Part shown: one piece after another, positions 18,117 to 26,673 of the stretch
Numbering within the stretch: the stretch's first letter is position 1
How the letters are laid out: each line of letters starts with the position of its first letter
Assembly (NCBI RefSeq): GCF_031010195.1
Contig: NZ_JAUAMC010000007.1
Coordinates: 1-64,000, forward strand
From: Halomonas sp. SpR8
Lineage (GTDB): Bacteria > Pseudomonadota > Gammaproteobacteria > Pseudomonadales > Halomonadaceae
Length of the DNA stretch: 64,000 bases
Direction of reading: 5' to 3'
Translations under genes and position numbers: made by a program
Notes under the pieces: generated by a model
Told to the model about the DNA's origin: nothing
What the model saw: only the letters and a program-made list of their open reading frames with translations
The model's database searches: none

Positions 18117-19105
18117 TGCAAAGCATCAATCGGTACTTCGCTAACCTTTCCCAACAGTTGGGGCTAGCCGATGAGCTCATCAGGCTCTCCCCAAAACGCA
18201 GGGCCGCCAAACAGCCGATGCAACTGGGCGAGGTGCAGGACCAAACCGAGTACTACCTGGATCTTTCTAGTGGCGCGGAGGAAGGCAAGGGGATTTTTAC
18301 TGGGGTATGGGGAATGCTTGCATGTTACGGTGCGTTGCTGATGTCGCCTATCATTTTTCAAGACTTAGCAGGAGCACTGTACGTGTTCACTGCCACTACT
18401 ATCATGATGGGCATTACCCTAGCTGTTTTTCTTTTGGAAGTCTTATGGCCTGCATCTTCGCCCATACGCTTTAATCGCCGCACGAGGGAAGTCTATTTTC
18501 AGAATAAAGACAAGCTGTACCACTCACCCTGGGATGATGCAGTGGTGTGGATGCAGGAGAGCCGCTCGGTCACTCAATACACTGGTGCTATGACCGAGAC
18601 CCCGCTGCAACTCCTTTTGCAGCGCTATGACCACCCCGATGAGGTAATTACCTTACAGTTAAACCTGCCCATGGGGCGCACCGCCGAACTCCAAGGCATG
18701 CTATGGGAGTACCTGCGCAGCTATATGGACAACGGCCCCTGGTTTGATGAGCAGGGCAACCGACAAGCCGCTTCCAATCGCGAGCAAGCGCTGGAGGGCT
18801 ATCGCAGACGGCAAAAGAAAGCAAACATCGATCTGGATCATTACCGGATGCTAGTGAAAAAGGGCATTTCGACACCATCACGTGCAAGGGTTCGTATTTT
18901 TGGTGATATATTATTTTATCCTTGCTTTTTTATCCGCGATATCACTGCCAAATACGCCCGCCAGCGGGCTGCCAAGCACCAATGGCACTCGTTGGTAAAG
19001 GAGCGCTGCCGCGCAGATGGCCCCACCACCCGCCTGTATGAACTGGAAGTGGCCAACGGGCTGCACCAAGAAGTGGCTGAAGCAACAGAACCTACTGATC
19101 GATAA
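18116..19105 (+). CDS. Immunity-like membrane protein, DUF6708-like, copy 3
   Basis: This 329-residue paralogue is nearest to copy 2 and shares the repeated start ([16 protein letters not shown]) and end ([18 protein letters not shown]). Differences are grouped in residues 67-75 and 235-270. Its TAATG junctions with copies 2 and 4 are the same. The next unit starts as a fourth copy but switches to VgrG after 47 codons. It probably is membrane-embedded like the others. The function is inferred. Confidence 0.65.
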   Translation: MQSINRYFANLSQQLGLADELIRLSPKRRAAKQPMQLGEVQDQTEYYLDLSSGAEEGKGIFTGVWGMLACYGALLMSPIIFQDLAGALYVFTATTIMMGITLAVFLLEVLWPASSPIRFNRRTREVYFQNKDKLYHSPWDDAVVWMQESRSVTQYTGAMTETPLQLLLQRYDHPDEVITLQLNLPMGRTAELQGMLWEYLRSYMDNGPWFDEQGNRQAASNREQALEGYRRRQKKANIDLDHYRMLVKKGISTPSRARVRIFGDILFYPCFFIRDITAKYARQRAAKHQWHSLVKERCRADGPTTRLYELEVANGLHQEVAEATEPTDR

Positions 19106-20463
19106 TGCAAAGCATCAATCGGTACTTCGCTAACCTTTCCCGGCAACTGGGGCTAGCCGATGAGCTCATCAGGCTCTCCCCCAAACGCAGGGCCGCCAAA
19201 CAGCCGATGCAGCTAGGCGAAGTGCAGGATCAAACCGAGTACTACCACTACGACTACCCTGGCCGCTATAAGCAAGACACCCCCGGCCTGCGCTTTAGCC
19301 TGACGGATCATGACACCGACAGCCTCAACCGCGATTGGCAGGTTATCAGTGTTCTTCACCACGGCGAGCAACCCCAGGCGCTGGAAGAAGATGGGATGAC
19401 CCAGGGCGATGCGGATGGTATGACGCGTTATCACAACAGGGTCACCCTTATCCCCGGCGACGCCCCCTGGCGAGCGACCCCCAACCCCAAACCGCGGGTC
19501 GATGGCCCCCAGGTCGCCTTTGTCGTCGGCCCGGAAGGCGAAGAGATCCACTGCGACGAGCACGGCCGAGTCAAAGTGCAGTTCCCCTGGGACCGCTACG
19601 CTGAACCTAATGATACAGCCAGTTGCTGGGTGCGCGTGGCCCAAGGCTGGGCAGGCGGCGGTTATGGCAGCATCGCTATCCCCCGGATCGGCCATGAGGT
19701 AATTTTATCGTTCTTAGAGGGCGACCCCGACCAGCCGCTAATCACCGGGCGCACCTACCACGCCGTGAATACCGCTTCCTACCCATTACCGGAGCACAAA
19801 ACTCGCACCGTCATCCGTACCCAAAGCCACAAGGCCGACGGCTTTAACGAACTGCGCTTTGAAGACGAAGCAGGCGAAGAGCAGATTTGGCTCCACGCCC
19901 AGAAAGATCTGGAGCTGCTGACGCTTAATGACCGTATTGAAGAGATCCGCAACGACAGCTTTTTGCAGGTCAAGAATGACCGCATCAGCGAGGTCGACAA
20001 CGACGATCACCACACGGTCCACGGCAACCGCTTCGAGCACACCGAAGGCCAGCAGCACTTCAGCGTGGATGGCACGCTACATATCAACGCAGGCCAGGCG
20101 TGGCTAAGTGAAAGTGGCCGCGAACTGCACATCAAAGCAGGCCACAAAGTGGTGCTGGAAGCCGGTAGTGAATTAACCCTGAACGCTGGCGGCAGTTTTC
20201 TCAAGCTGGACGGCGGCGGTATTACCATCGTTGGCCCCAAGGTGCGCGTAAACGCAGGCGGCAGCCCTGGAAATGGCAGCGGTCAAGCGGTGGAAGGCCC
20301 GCTGTTGCCAGGGCATGCGGTGGCGGAGGGGCATGATCGAATTGATAACATTTCACACGCCGCGCTATTGAAGACCAACCTGAAGCTGCCAGAAGTATGC
20401 GAAGAGTGCTGGCAGAAAGCATTAGCTGAAGGCCAGAGCGCAATACCTGGGGAACAAGCATGA
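19105..20463 (+). CDS. Chimeric gene: immunity N-terminus fused to VgrG C-terminal core
   Basis: Residues 1-47 match the start of the immunity paralogues ([20 protein letters not shown]...). From residue 48 the protein is Vgr[11 protein letters not shown], then an in-frame loss of about 30 residues compared with the intact vgrG, then the complete gp5-like and beta-helix parts, and a unique tail containing CEECWQ. The junction lies near 19246 between two ACTAC motifs. The first 280 residues or so of VgrG (gp27-like) are missing, so a normal spike trimer is unlikely. The gene has a good start inherited from the immunity gene and overlaps the next gene, so it may still be expressed. Confidence 0.85.
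   Translation: MQSINRYFANLSRQLGLADELIRLSPKRRAAKQPMQLGEVQDQTEYYHYDYPGRYKQDTPGLRFSLTDHDTDSLNRDWQVISVLHHGEQPQALEEDGMTQGDADGMTRYHNRVTLIPGDAPWRATPNPKPRVDGPQVAFVVGPEGEEIHCDEHGRVKVQFPWDRYAEPNDTASCWVRVAQGWAGGGYGSIAIPRIGHEVILSFLEGDPDQPLITGRTYHAVNTASYPLPEHKTRTVIRTQSHKADGFNELRFEDEAGEEQIWLHAQKDLELLTLNDRIEEIRNDSFLQVKNDRISEVDNDDHHTVHGNRFEHTEGQQHFSVDGTLHINAGQAWLSESGRELHIKAGHKVVLEAGSELTLNAGGSFLKLDGGGITIVGPKVRVNAGGSPGNGSGQAVEGPLLPGHAVAEGHDRIDNISHAALLKTNLKLPEVCEECWQKALAEGQSAIPGEQA
19289..20328 (+). repeat. Direct repeat copy B (VgrG C-terminal core)
   Basis: This block is the second copy of the 1.04-kb VgrG segment at 11827-12866. Upstream of 19289 the VgrG part is more divergent (for example CGCTATAAGCAAGAC against CGGTACAAGCAGGAC), so the boundary of near identity is sharp, which suggests gene conversion. 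Downstream the tails are unrelated. Confidence 0.9.
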
Positions 20464-21320
20464 AGACTGACACTCTTCCTCCATGGCAAAGCTGCTCATC
20501 ACAAAACTCTGAAATAGAACGCTATGCCTTAATTGAGCTAGCCCACCTATCAGTGGCCGTACGAACGACTTTGTTTAATGAGTTGGTTAAAGACAGCCAT
20601 TATTGGCCGCTAATTAAAGACGAAAGCCAGCCCCATTTGCAGCGCGAAGGCCCATGGGTGTTACAGATTAGGCAAGACAAACTTGATAAACTGCTAACGC
20701 TGGATGGCATTTTATGTGCCTTGCAAGGCTGGATCGAGAGTCCACTGCCAGGGACTGTGCTGGCTAGCCATCTGGCTCCGGCCATGGCGGTGGAAAACCC
20801 TCATCAGCAGCGCTCACTGCTACGCTTTTACCTTCCGAATGTGATCACCCAACTGCACAAGGATGCGCTTGAAAATCCAGCGAACGTTCTATTTGCCGGG
20901 ATAAGACACTGGTGGTACAGAGACGAAACATTGGGTTGGACTGCGCTGGATGGGGTAGCACCAGTCGCAGACGGCACTTCGTGGCAACTGATAGTCGATG
21001 ACGCTCGCTGGCAATCTCTACACGGTGAGCCGGAGGTAATGCAGTTAACTGCCGAGTTAGTCGACTTTTCACCTTCTTTATTCGAAGGGATATGTTTTTG
21101 TGAGCGCCCCCGTCAGGTGGCTAAAGCACTGATGCAAGCCAATAACCATGGTTTGACCGCCACTGCCGACAAAAGAACCTTTGTCTACGTGCAATTAAGC
21201 CAGGGTAATGACGCCTGGGCATCAGAAGATATGCAAGGCCTTTTACAGCGCGCGGTTAGTCGAGAGGCTACGCTAGCTGACTTGCTGGCAACCACTTACC
21301 AGCAGGCTGATGAGTGTTAG
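20460..21320 (+). CDS. DUF4123-type adaptor, second module
   Basis: This 286-residue protein sits where the first module has its adaptor and has the general DUF4123 composition ([44 protein letters not shown], FYxP-like block). Its start overlaps the stop of the chimeric VgrG gene. It would load the DUF2235 lipase-like effector onto a VgrG that carries the CEECWQ tail. It is longer than the first adaptor and the similarity between the two is low, so they probably recognise different cargo. Confidence 0.65.
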   Translation: MKTDTLPPWQSCSSQNSEIERYALIELAHLSVAVRTTLFNELVKDSHYWPLIKDESQPHLQREGPWVLQIRQDKLDKLLTLDGILCALQGWIESPLPGTVLASHLAPAMAVENPHQQRSLLRFYLPNVITQLHKDALENPANVLFAGIRHWWYRDETLGWTALDGVAPVADGTSWQLIVDDARWQSLHGEPEVMQLTAELVDFSPSLFEGICFCERPRQVAKALMQANNHGLTATADKRTFVYVQLSQGNDAWASEDMQGLLQRAVSREATLADLLATTYQQADEC

Positions 21321-21739
21321 TTCGCTGGGCTTATATGCGCCTACTCCCTGTTTGGCTTCAGGTGTCGTTGGCTGCCTTAGTCATTATATGGTTTGCCTGG
21401 GGCATGGTTTTCAATACATCAAGGAGTGGAAGCTTAGTCGGTTATAACCATACAGACCGACCTCTTTTTCGATATTTTGTTGATGGCAACTATGGTGGGA
21501 ATGGCGGAACCACTTGCTATTGGTCTTTCGAAGGAGATAGTGTCGAGGTAGTGTGGATTCTGGATGTCACTCCCGAAGATGTCGAAGCAAGACTGGAAGA
21601 AAAGCATAGCATAACTGTGTCCATGCCTCCCTATAGCCAAGAGGATCAATACTTGCACGCTCACTTCCTTCCTGACAATCAAGTCAAGCTTGCTTGGAGC
21701 CCAAGCCTACAATCTCCGCTCTCTGAGAGGTTGGAATAG
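21314..21739 (+). CDS. DUF3304 protein, probable lipase immunity, copy 1
   Basis: This 141-residue protein has one N-terminal membrane anchor (VSLAALVIIWFAWGMVF) and a periplasmic DUF3304-like domain: GYNHTDRPLFRYFVDGNYGG and a TTCYWSF motif. DUF3304 proteins commonly accompany T6SS phospholipase effectors. The GTG start overlaps the adaptor gene stop and aligns exactly with the ATG of copy 2. It lies before the DUF2235 effector rather than after it. The C-terminus is shorter than in copy 2. Confidence 0.72.
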   Translation: MLVRWAYMRLLPVWLQVSLAALVIIWFAWGMVFNTSRSGSLVGYNHTDRPLFRYFVDGNYGGNGGTTCYWSFEGDSVEVVWILDVTPEDVEARLEEKHSITVSMPPYSQEDQYLHAHFLPDNQVKLAWSPSLQSPLSERLE

Positions 21740-21807
21740 GAAAGTTAACTATTTTTGATGATGATTTTTTGCGCGTAATTTATAAATAAGACAAGGAGTT
21801 TTATGTC

Positions 21808-22278
21808 ATGTTAGTTCGTTGGGCAATAAGCCGTTATATGCGTCTGATACCTGTTTGGCTTCAAGTGCTTTTAGGAGTAATGGTTGCTGCATGTCTAGCT
21901 TGGAGCATTTTTTTTAATACATCAAAAAGCGGATCATTGGCAGGTTATAATCATACAGATAGACCTATTTTTAGTTATTGGGTTGATGATAACTGGGGGG
22001 GGAATATGGATCCCTATTCTTGGGGTAGCACTACCTGCTGTTGGTCATTTCAAAATGATACGGTCGAAGTAGTATGGATTTTGGATGTCACACCTGAGGA
22101 TATCGAGGCAGGTCTAGAAGAGGAAAGACATAGTATAACTCTCCCAATGCCAGAGTATAAACAAGAAGATCAGTACTTACATGTTCATTTTCTTTCCGGT
22201 GACAAGGTGGATTTAGTTTGGAGTCAGAATATTCGTTCGCCGAAATTTGATCAATATCGTGGTTCAGGGAATCAATAA
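21808..22278 (+). CDS. DUF3304 protein, probable lipase immunity, copy 2
   Basis: This 156-residue paralogue has the same anchor and the GYNHTDRPIFSYWVDDNWGG block, with a CC pair in TTCCWSFQND. An AAGGAG lies just upstream of the ATG, while an earlier ATG hits a stop after three codons. It ends one base before the probable start of the DUF2235 gene. Two copies suggest duplication as in the first module. The DNA here is visibly richer in A+T than the flanking cobalamin genes, a sign of transfer. Confidence 0.74.
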   Translation: MLVRWAISRYMRLIPVWLQVLLGVMVAACLAWSIFFNTSKSGSLAGYNHTDRPIFSYWVDDNWGGNMDPYSWGSTTCCWSFQNDTVEVVWILDVTPEDIEAGLEEERHSITLPMPEYKQEDQYLHVHFLSGDKVDLVWSQNIRSPKFDQYRGSGNQ

Positions 22279-22279
22279 A

Positions 22280-24064
22280 ATGGATGAAACGACAGTTGAT
22301 ATTATACACTCCTTAAATTCTAAATGTGAAGGTGGTGTTCTAAATCATCTAGGAGCCGACTGCCGCCAAGCATTAGATATAGGTTTTTTCTTCGATGGGA
22401 TATCAAGGAATTTAGAAGATGATTTACAAAATAATAAAGTAAGTAACGTCGGAAGTTTGTTTTCAGTTTATCCCTCTCAGAAAGAAAGTAAGCTTGCTTC
22501 TCCGTTTCGTAGACACTATTACTCCGGCCTTGGAACATCTTTCGAGTCCAGTCTATCTGACGATGTGGTGGGTGCTGCGAACCGCATCCCTAGTGAAGCC
22601 GTCGGAACGGGGGAGGGGCAACTGCGTTCCAGTACTACCGAAGCCGCAAAAGAAGTTCTCTCAGGTGGTGGTTCGGGGCGCTGGTACGAGGTTTTTGGGC
22701 GTTCATTAAAGATATCAATTACCCAGCCATGGAATTGGGTCAAGCAAGCCAGAGATGCCGCCGTTCGCACAGGCATGGAAGCCTTTGCACCTATTCGCGA
22801 TAATTCTATAGCCGCTAACCTGTTAATGAGTGGTAGCCATACCCGCCTTTCCTCTGCAGTTCGCGATTTCGAAAACAGCGTAGCGGATGTTAAGCAAAAT
22901 AGTGAGCTACCGTTGGCTAGAATACGTGTCTCTATCTTTGGCTTCGATTTTGGTGCCGCTATGGCTAAAGCATTTGTACGGCGGCTGCTGGATGAAGTGT
23001 GCGATCAAGACGGCGAGCGCTTTGTCTATCAGGATAGCGATGTAGAAGTTGTATTCGTAGGCTTGTTGGACTGTGTAGACCGTACCCATGCCGAGATGGG
23101 ACCACTGGATTGGTTCCATCCGTTAACGCCAGTCCTTGATGATGGCGGAGAGCTACATCCGGGCTGCCAGAAAGTGCTGCATCTAATCGCTGCCCATGAG
23201 CGGCGTTTTTACCGTCGCTGCCGCCCGCTGGGAGGGCAAAATTCGCAATGGAATGAAGAACTGTGCCCTGGCATTAGTGAGGACATTGGCGGTGGTCTAA
23301 AAGCTGATGAACAGAAAGCCAGTGCAGAACTTTCGCGCGCCGCTCTACACCGTATGTACCGTCGCGCCACCATAGCTGGAGTCCCCTTTCCCCCGTTAGA
23401 TAGCTTAGCTACTAGAGGTCGTCGTTTTGCCCAAATGTTTGAGTTGAACGATGAAATCGAAGGTTACTCATTGCCTACCTTAGCACGCCACTATCAACGG
23501 CTTACTAATTCTCGAAAAAGCCCTACGGATGAGAACTTCCGCTCACATACCCTGGTTTATCTGGCCTGGCTAGCACAACGTTACCGTGACTATCAGGATA
23601 CTCTGGCTGCTCTAGAAGCGCGTGAGGATGAATTGCCCAACCGTTATTACCATCGCACTATTGGTTCACTGGTGGCATCTGTTTCAGGTTCTCAAGAAGA
23701 GTGGTCGATTCAAACGGCAGAGCGCGCTGAGATTGATGAGGCATTGTCCACATTAAAGCAAGCCTGGGGCTGGCTCGATGATGTGGATAGCGAAGCGAAG
23801 GATATACGCAGTCGAATGATGTCCTCTGGAAATACGGGAGCGCATGCTCTAGCAACACTTCGCCACCATTTTCAACTGGCTAGCAGTTGGTACCAGTGGA
23901 CAAGGGAAGAGTCACCTCCTGAACTACCCGAGCCTGTGGGATTGCTGTTCGCCTATGGTTTGCATGACAAACAGCCCGAAGAGATGACTTATCGAAATCG
24001 ACAGCCCTCACAGCTTGTTGGCGGTTACCGCTTTATGGCGTGGCGGGGTATTGATCAGCCTTAG
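22280..24064 (+). CDS. DUF2235 lipase-like T6SS effector with an altered nucleophile elbow
   Basis: This protein of about 594 residues resembles DUF2235/Tle-type T6SS phospholipases: an early ALDIGFFFDGISRNLED block (FFDGT in relatives), a GLGT motif, the elbow region RVSIFGFDFGAAMAKAF, a VVFVGLLDCVDR segment and LIAAHERRFYRR. The expected nucleophile motif GFSRG reads GFDFG (residues 221-225), so the serine is Asp223. An in-frame TTG 33 bp upstream exists, but the ATG at 22280 directly follows the immunity gene. It may be inactive, have another activity, or use a different residue. Confidence 0.75.
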   Translation: MDETTVDIIHSLNSKCEGGVLNHLGADCRQALDIGFFFDGISRNLEDDLQNNKVSNVGSLFSVYPSQKESKLASPFRRHYYSGLGTSFESSLSDDVVGAANRIPSEAVGTGEGQLRSSTTEAAKEVLSGGGSGRWYEVFGRSLKISITQPWNWVKQARDAAVRTGMEAFAPIRDNSIAANLLMSGSHTRLSSAVRDFENSVADVKQNSELPLARIRVSIFGFDFGAAMAKAFVRRLLDEVCDQDGERFVYQDSDVEVVFVGLLDCVDRTHAEMGPLDWFHPLTPVLDDGGELHPGCQKVLHLIAAHERRFYRRCRPLGGQNSQWNEELCPGISEDIGGGLKADEQKASAELSRAALHRMYRRATIAGVPFPPLDSLATRGRRFAQMFELNDEIEGYSLPTLARHYQRLTNSRKSPTDENFRSHTLVYLAWLAQRYRDYQDTLAALEAREDELPNRYYHRTIGSLVASVSGSQEEWSIQTAERAEIDEALSTLKQAWGWLDDVDSEAKDIRSRMMSSGNTGAHALATLRHHFQLASSWYQWTREESPPELPEPVGLLFAYGLHDKQPEEMTYRNRQPSQLVGGYRFMAWRGIDQP

Positions 24065-24141
24065 GCAGTATCCAAAAAGTCAATTGCCAGTAAGCACTGG
24101 ACTATCAGCAAATCGCCATTGCTAACTGCTTAGGCTGGATT

Positions 24142-24420
24142 GTGGAGGGCGTCACCATGAACGTTTACGGCCCCCTCTGCCGCTTTAGCCGTGAAACCCC
24201 CACCCCTTCGCAGTACCTGTTTACCAAAGCAGTGGTCAGAATGACTGACACCGGCCAACCGCCGCATAACTACCCAGACTCGGCTTACCAGAATCATAAA
24301 AGTGATCTGGATGAGTTTATGGACAGAGTTTCAGGTATGGGAGACCCCCAAGTTGCTGAATCCAAGACTAGGTATCGCCGCTATGTCGCAGGTCTTGGCA
24401 CTGAAATCTGTGCGAGTTAA
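24142..24420 (+). pseudogene. Short effector-like fragment, 92 codons
   Basis: The frame encodes a 92-residue protein containing KTRYRRYVAGLGTEICAS, which resembles the YxxGLGT stretch preceding the catalytic domain of DUF2235 proteins, as in the neighbour. It then stops. A likely explanation is a remnant of a replaced effector. The start may be the internal ATG at 24157. A genuine small gene of unknown role cannot be excluded. Confidence 0.4.
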
Positions 24421-24447
24421 TAAGACGGTTTAAAAAGGAATGACATA

Positions 24448-25449
24448 ATGCGATCAACCATTCTGGCAATGCTAGCAAGTCTAACGCTCGCAGCGTTAAT
24501 GCTCCCTACCGCCTGGGGGCTGAACGATGAGGCTCAGGCCGCCAAAGAGGAAGGCATGCGCTTATACAATGCCCATCAACGCTCCATCAGCACGCCTTTT
24601 TTAGAGCAAGCAGCAGAAGAGGGTGATGTCGAAGCTATGTACTACCTAGGCGAAGTGAACCGTTTACGGCATATGGGGATGAACCAAGCAGCTTTAGAGT
24701 GGTATCACCAAGCCGCCCAACACGGTGATCCCCACGCCATGCTACGCCTATTTGATGGCGGCGCCTGTGAGCTAGGGGATGTCTGCCCGGAAAACGGCGA
24801 TGACTGGCCCCAGGCGGCGTTGGAGCTCACCCTGCCCAAGGCCGAAGCAGGTGACCCTGAGGCCATGAACGCGCTTTACGATATTTATTACTACGTTGAA
24901 GACCCTGATGAAGACGAAGCGATGAAGTGGCTACGGCGCGCCGTCGAGGCGGGCCATGTGGAGTCCATGCATTTGCTGGGTGAGATAGCCCGCAACGACG
25001 AAGAAGGTTACGACAACGATACCGAGCGTTTGGAAGCCGCTGAGGTATGGTTTCGCAAGGCGGCGGAAGCAGGCTATGCCCCCTCTATGAATAACCTTGC
25101 CTCTGTATTGAATCATCTGGATCAGCCAGCAGAGGCCTGGGAATGGATAACCAAAGCTTCCGAGGCAGGGCACATTAATGGACGTGGTTGGCTGGCCGCC
25201 TGCAGTATTGAACCCGACGGAGAAGGGATGAACTTATGTCGTGCAGCTCCCGACCCAGAACCCGCTAAAGGATGGGCCATCTTACGAGCTATGAACGAGG
25301 AAGTTCCAGGTACATCTTCTGAGAGATTATTGAGAGTTTACGGAGAAAATGTAACTCCTGAACAGCGCGAAGAAGGCGAGCATATGAAAGAGGAATGGTT
25401 AAATTTAGAGCCGCCGCTCTCCTACTTTCCCGATAAATTTGGCCCCTGA
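24448..25449 (+). CDS. Sel1-repeat periplasmic protein
   Basis: This 333-residue protein has a signal peptide (MRSTILAMLASLTLAALMLP) and at least four Sel1-like helical repeats with the usual A..G...A...L pattern, for example AAEEGDVEAMYYLGE, AVEAGHVESMHLLGE, KAAEAGYAPSMNNLA and KASEAGHINGRGWLA. Sel1 proteins next to T6SS lipases sometimes act as immunity or accessory factors. It has an AAAGGA before the start. The adjacent effector remnant hints that it once belonged to a third module. Its exact partner is unknown. Confidence 0.75.
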   Translation: MRSTILAMLASLTLAALMLPTAWGLNDEAQAAKEEGMRLYNAHQRSISTPFLEQAAEEGDVEAMYYLGEVNRLRHMGMNQAALEWYHQAAQHGDPHAMLRLFDGGACELGDVCPENGDDWPQAALELTLPKAEAGDPEAMNALYDIYYYVEDPDEDEAMKWLRRAVEAGHVESMHLLGEIARNDEEGYDNDTERLEAAEVWFRKAAEAGYAPSMNNLASVLNHLDQPAEAWEWITKASEAGHINGRGWLAACSIEPDGEGMNLCRAAPDPEPAKGWAILRAMNEEVPGTSSERLLRVYGENVTPEQREEGEHMKEEWLNLEPPLSYFPDKFGP

Positions 25450-25560
25450 TGTTGTTACCAAAACGACCAACCATCCTGGCAACGCTAACGCGATCAAGTA
25501 CATCTCAGTGTTTGGGGAAACGATGCCTAATAAGAAGGGGAGGGTCTGGCTCTTAAATAA
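25449..25560 (+). pseudogene. Remnant of a second Sel1 gene start
   Basis: Directly after the Sel1 gene, CGACCAACCATCCTGGCAAC resembles the beginning of that gene (CGATCAACCATTCTGGCAAT). The translated RPTILATLT corresponds to RSTILAMLASLT. The similarity fades within about 40 bp and the frame has no further repeats. It looks like the debris of a tandem duplicate. Confidence 0.35.
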
Positions 25561-25594
25561 ATCGGGGTAAAGAGCTGATAAGTCGCATTACGCA

Positions 25595-26212
25595 TTAACG
25601 ACGATTCCGCCAGCGCTGCCCGCCAATCATCAGTAGGTGCAGCGGCAGGTAGACGACTACTGGCCATATCAGCGCCAGTAAGAACAGATACAGCAGTGGG
25701 TCAAGGCTGTCTTGAGGCTGGCCGAAGGGGCCGTGTACCCAGTTGATATTACGCTCTGGGTCGGTGAGCAAGTAGGTCAACGGTACCACGATCCAGGTTA
25801 GCAGGGTCTGCCACAGCAGGGCGCGGCGCGCGTAGCCCAGTTTCGCCACGCCGATGCCGGCCACCAGCGGCAGTACAACGTGGTAGAGCGACATGGCCCG
25901 TGCCATGGGTGGATGCTCGGGATCGAACATGTACTCGGTGCCACCGATGGGGTGTATGCCGATGAGCGCCGCCGTCGCGACGTCAAGTGTCCACAGGCTG
26001 CCGACCAGCGCCACCGCCAGCCACTGCATCGACATCAAGGTGCGATGCTCCGCCCACAGCGCCACCAACAACAGGAAGCTTGCCACGTTACATAGCCAGA
26101 AGAAATTCTGGGCGCCTAGCAGCACCACATAGCTTGGTGCCCAGATCAGAATCCATAGAGAAAAGGACAGCTTTAGCCAGCGAGGCACACCAGCTACCGG
26201 GGAATCGATCAC
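25595..26212 (-). CDS. Multi-pass membrane protein of unknown function
   Basis: This 205-residue protein has about six hydrophobic segments (for example FSLWILIWAPSYVVLLGA, NVASFLLLVALWA, LLWQTLLTWIVVPLTYLL, LYLFLLALIWPVVVYLPLHLLMI). Conserved-looking loops carry HPIGGTEYMFDPEHPPMARA and DPERNINWVHGPFG. I do not recognise the family. It is divergent from the riboswitch-btuB unit and ends near the Sel1 remnant. Transport or enzymatic roles are both possible. Confidence 0.7.
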   Translation of the reverse strand: MIDSPVAGVPRWLKLSFSLWILIWAPSYVVLLGAQNFFWLCNVASFLLLVALWAEHRTLMSMQWLAVALVGSLWTLDVATAALIGIHPIGGTEYMFDPEHPPMARAMSLYHVVLPLVAGIGVAKLGYARRALLWQTLLTWIVVPLTYLLTDPERNINWVHGPFGQPQDSLDPLLYLFLLALIWPVVVYLPLHLLMIGGQRWRNRR

Positions 26213-26298
26213 GGGTGTCTCCTTGTCGGTGCGGTGCCTTTACTTTAGCAGCTCATCGTAAATTGACCTCCCCCCAACAAGTTGCTAGTTTACGCCGA

Positions 26299-26505
26299 CT
26301 CTCAGGTGCTGGCGGTGAATAAAGCCGCTAGTGAAACGGGAAGTTGGTGAACGTTTTGCGTGATTCCAACGCTGCCCCCGCAACGGTGATCGAGATAAGA
26401 ACGGCCAAGATGCCACTGTGCTTATGCACGGGAAGGTGGTCGTTCGGAAAGGTGCTGTTTTAAATGCTGCCTTTTGCTCGTCAGCCCGGAGACCGGCCCG
26501 AGAGT
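26299..26505 (+). ncRNA. Cobalamin riboswitch upstream of btuB
   Basis: All core elements of an AdoCbl-type riboswitch are visible in order: GGTGCTGGCGGTG, TGAAACGGGAAGTTGGTG, CCCCCGCAACGGTGA, the B12 box GCCACTG, CACGGGAAGGTGG, and GTCAGCCCGGAGACCGGCC. CTCTC near 26300 can pair with GAGAG near 26500 as P1. The btuB start lies about 170 bp downstream. Binding of cobalamin would lower expression of btuB and probably the coupled btuFCD genes. Confidence 0.95.
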
Positions 26506-26673
26506 AACGGTTCGAACAGAACCAAACCATGCCGAGACGCGGTGGGTGCTCTCAGGGCGATTAACGGTGGCATAACGCAATCATGCGGTGCGACCGCGAC
26601 TCCCTTTTTGTATCTCGTGCTCGGTCAAAAAAACTACGCCGTGCGGGTGAGCACGACGAGCAAGGGATCTCAC

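Noticed and set aside
26464..26673. N-terminal extension of btuB
   Set aside because: The added 70 codons run through the riboswitch end and would hide the signal peptide.
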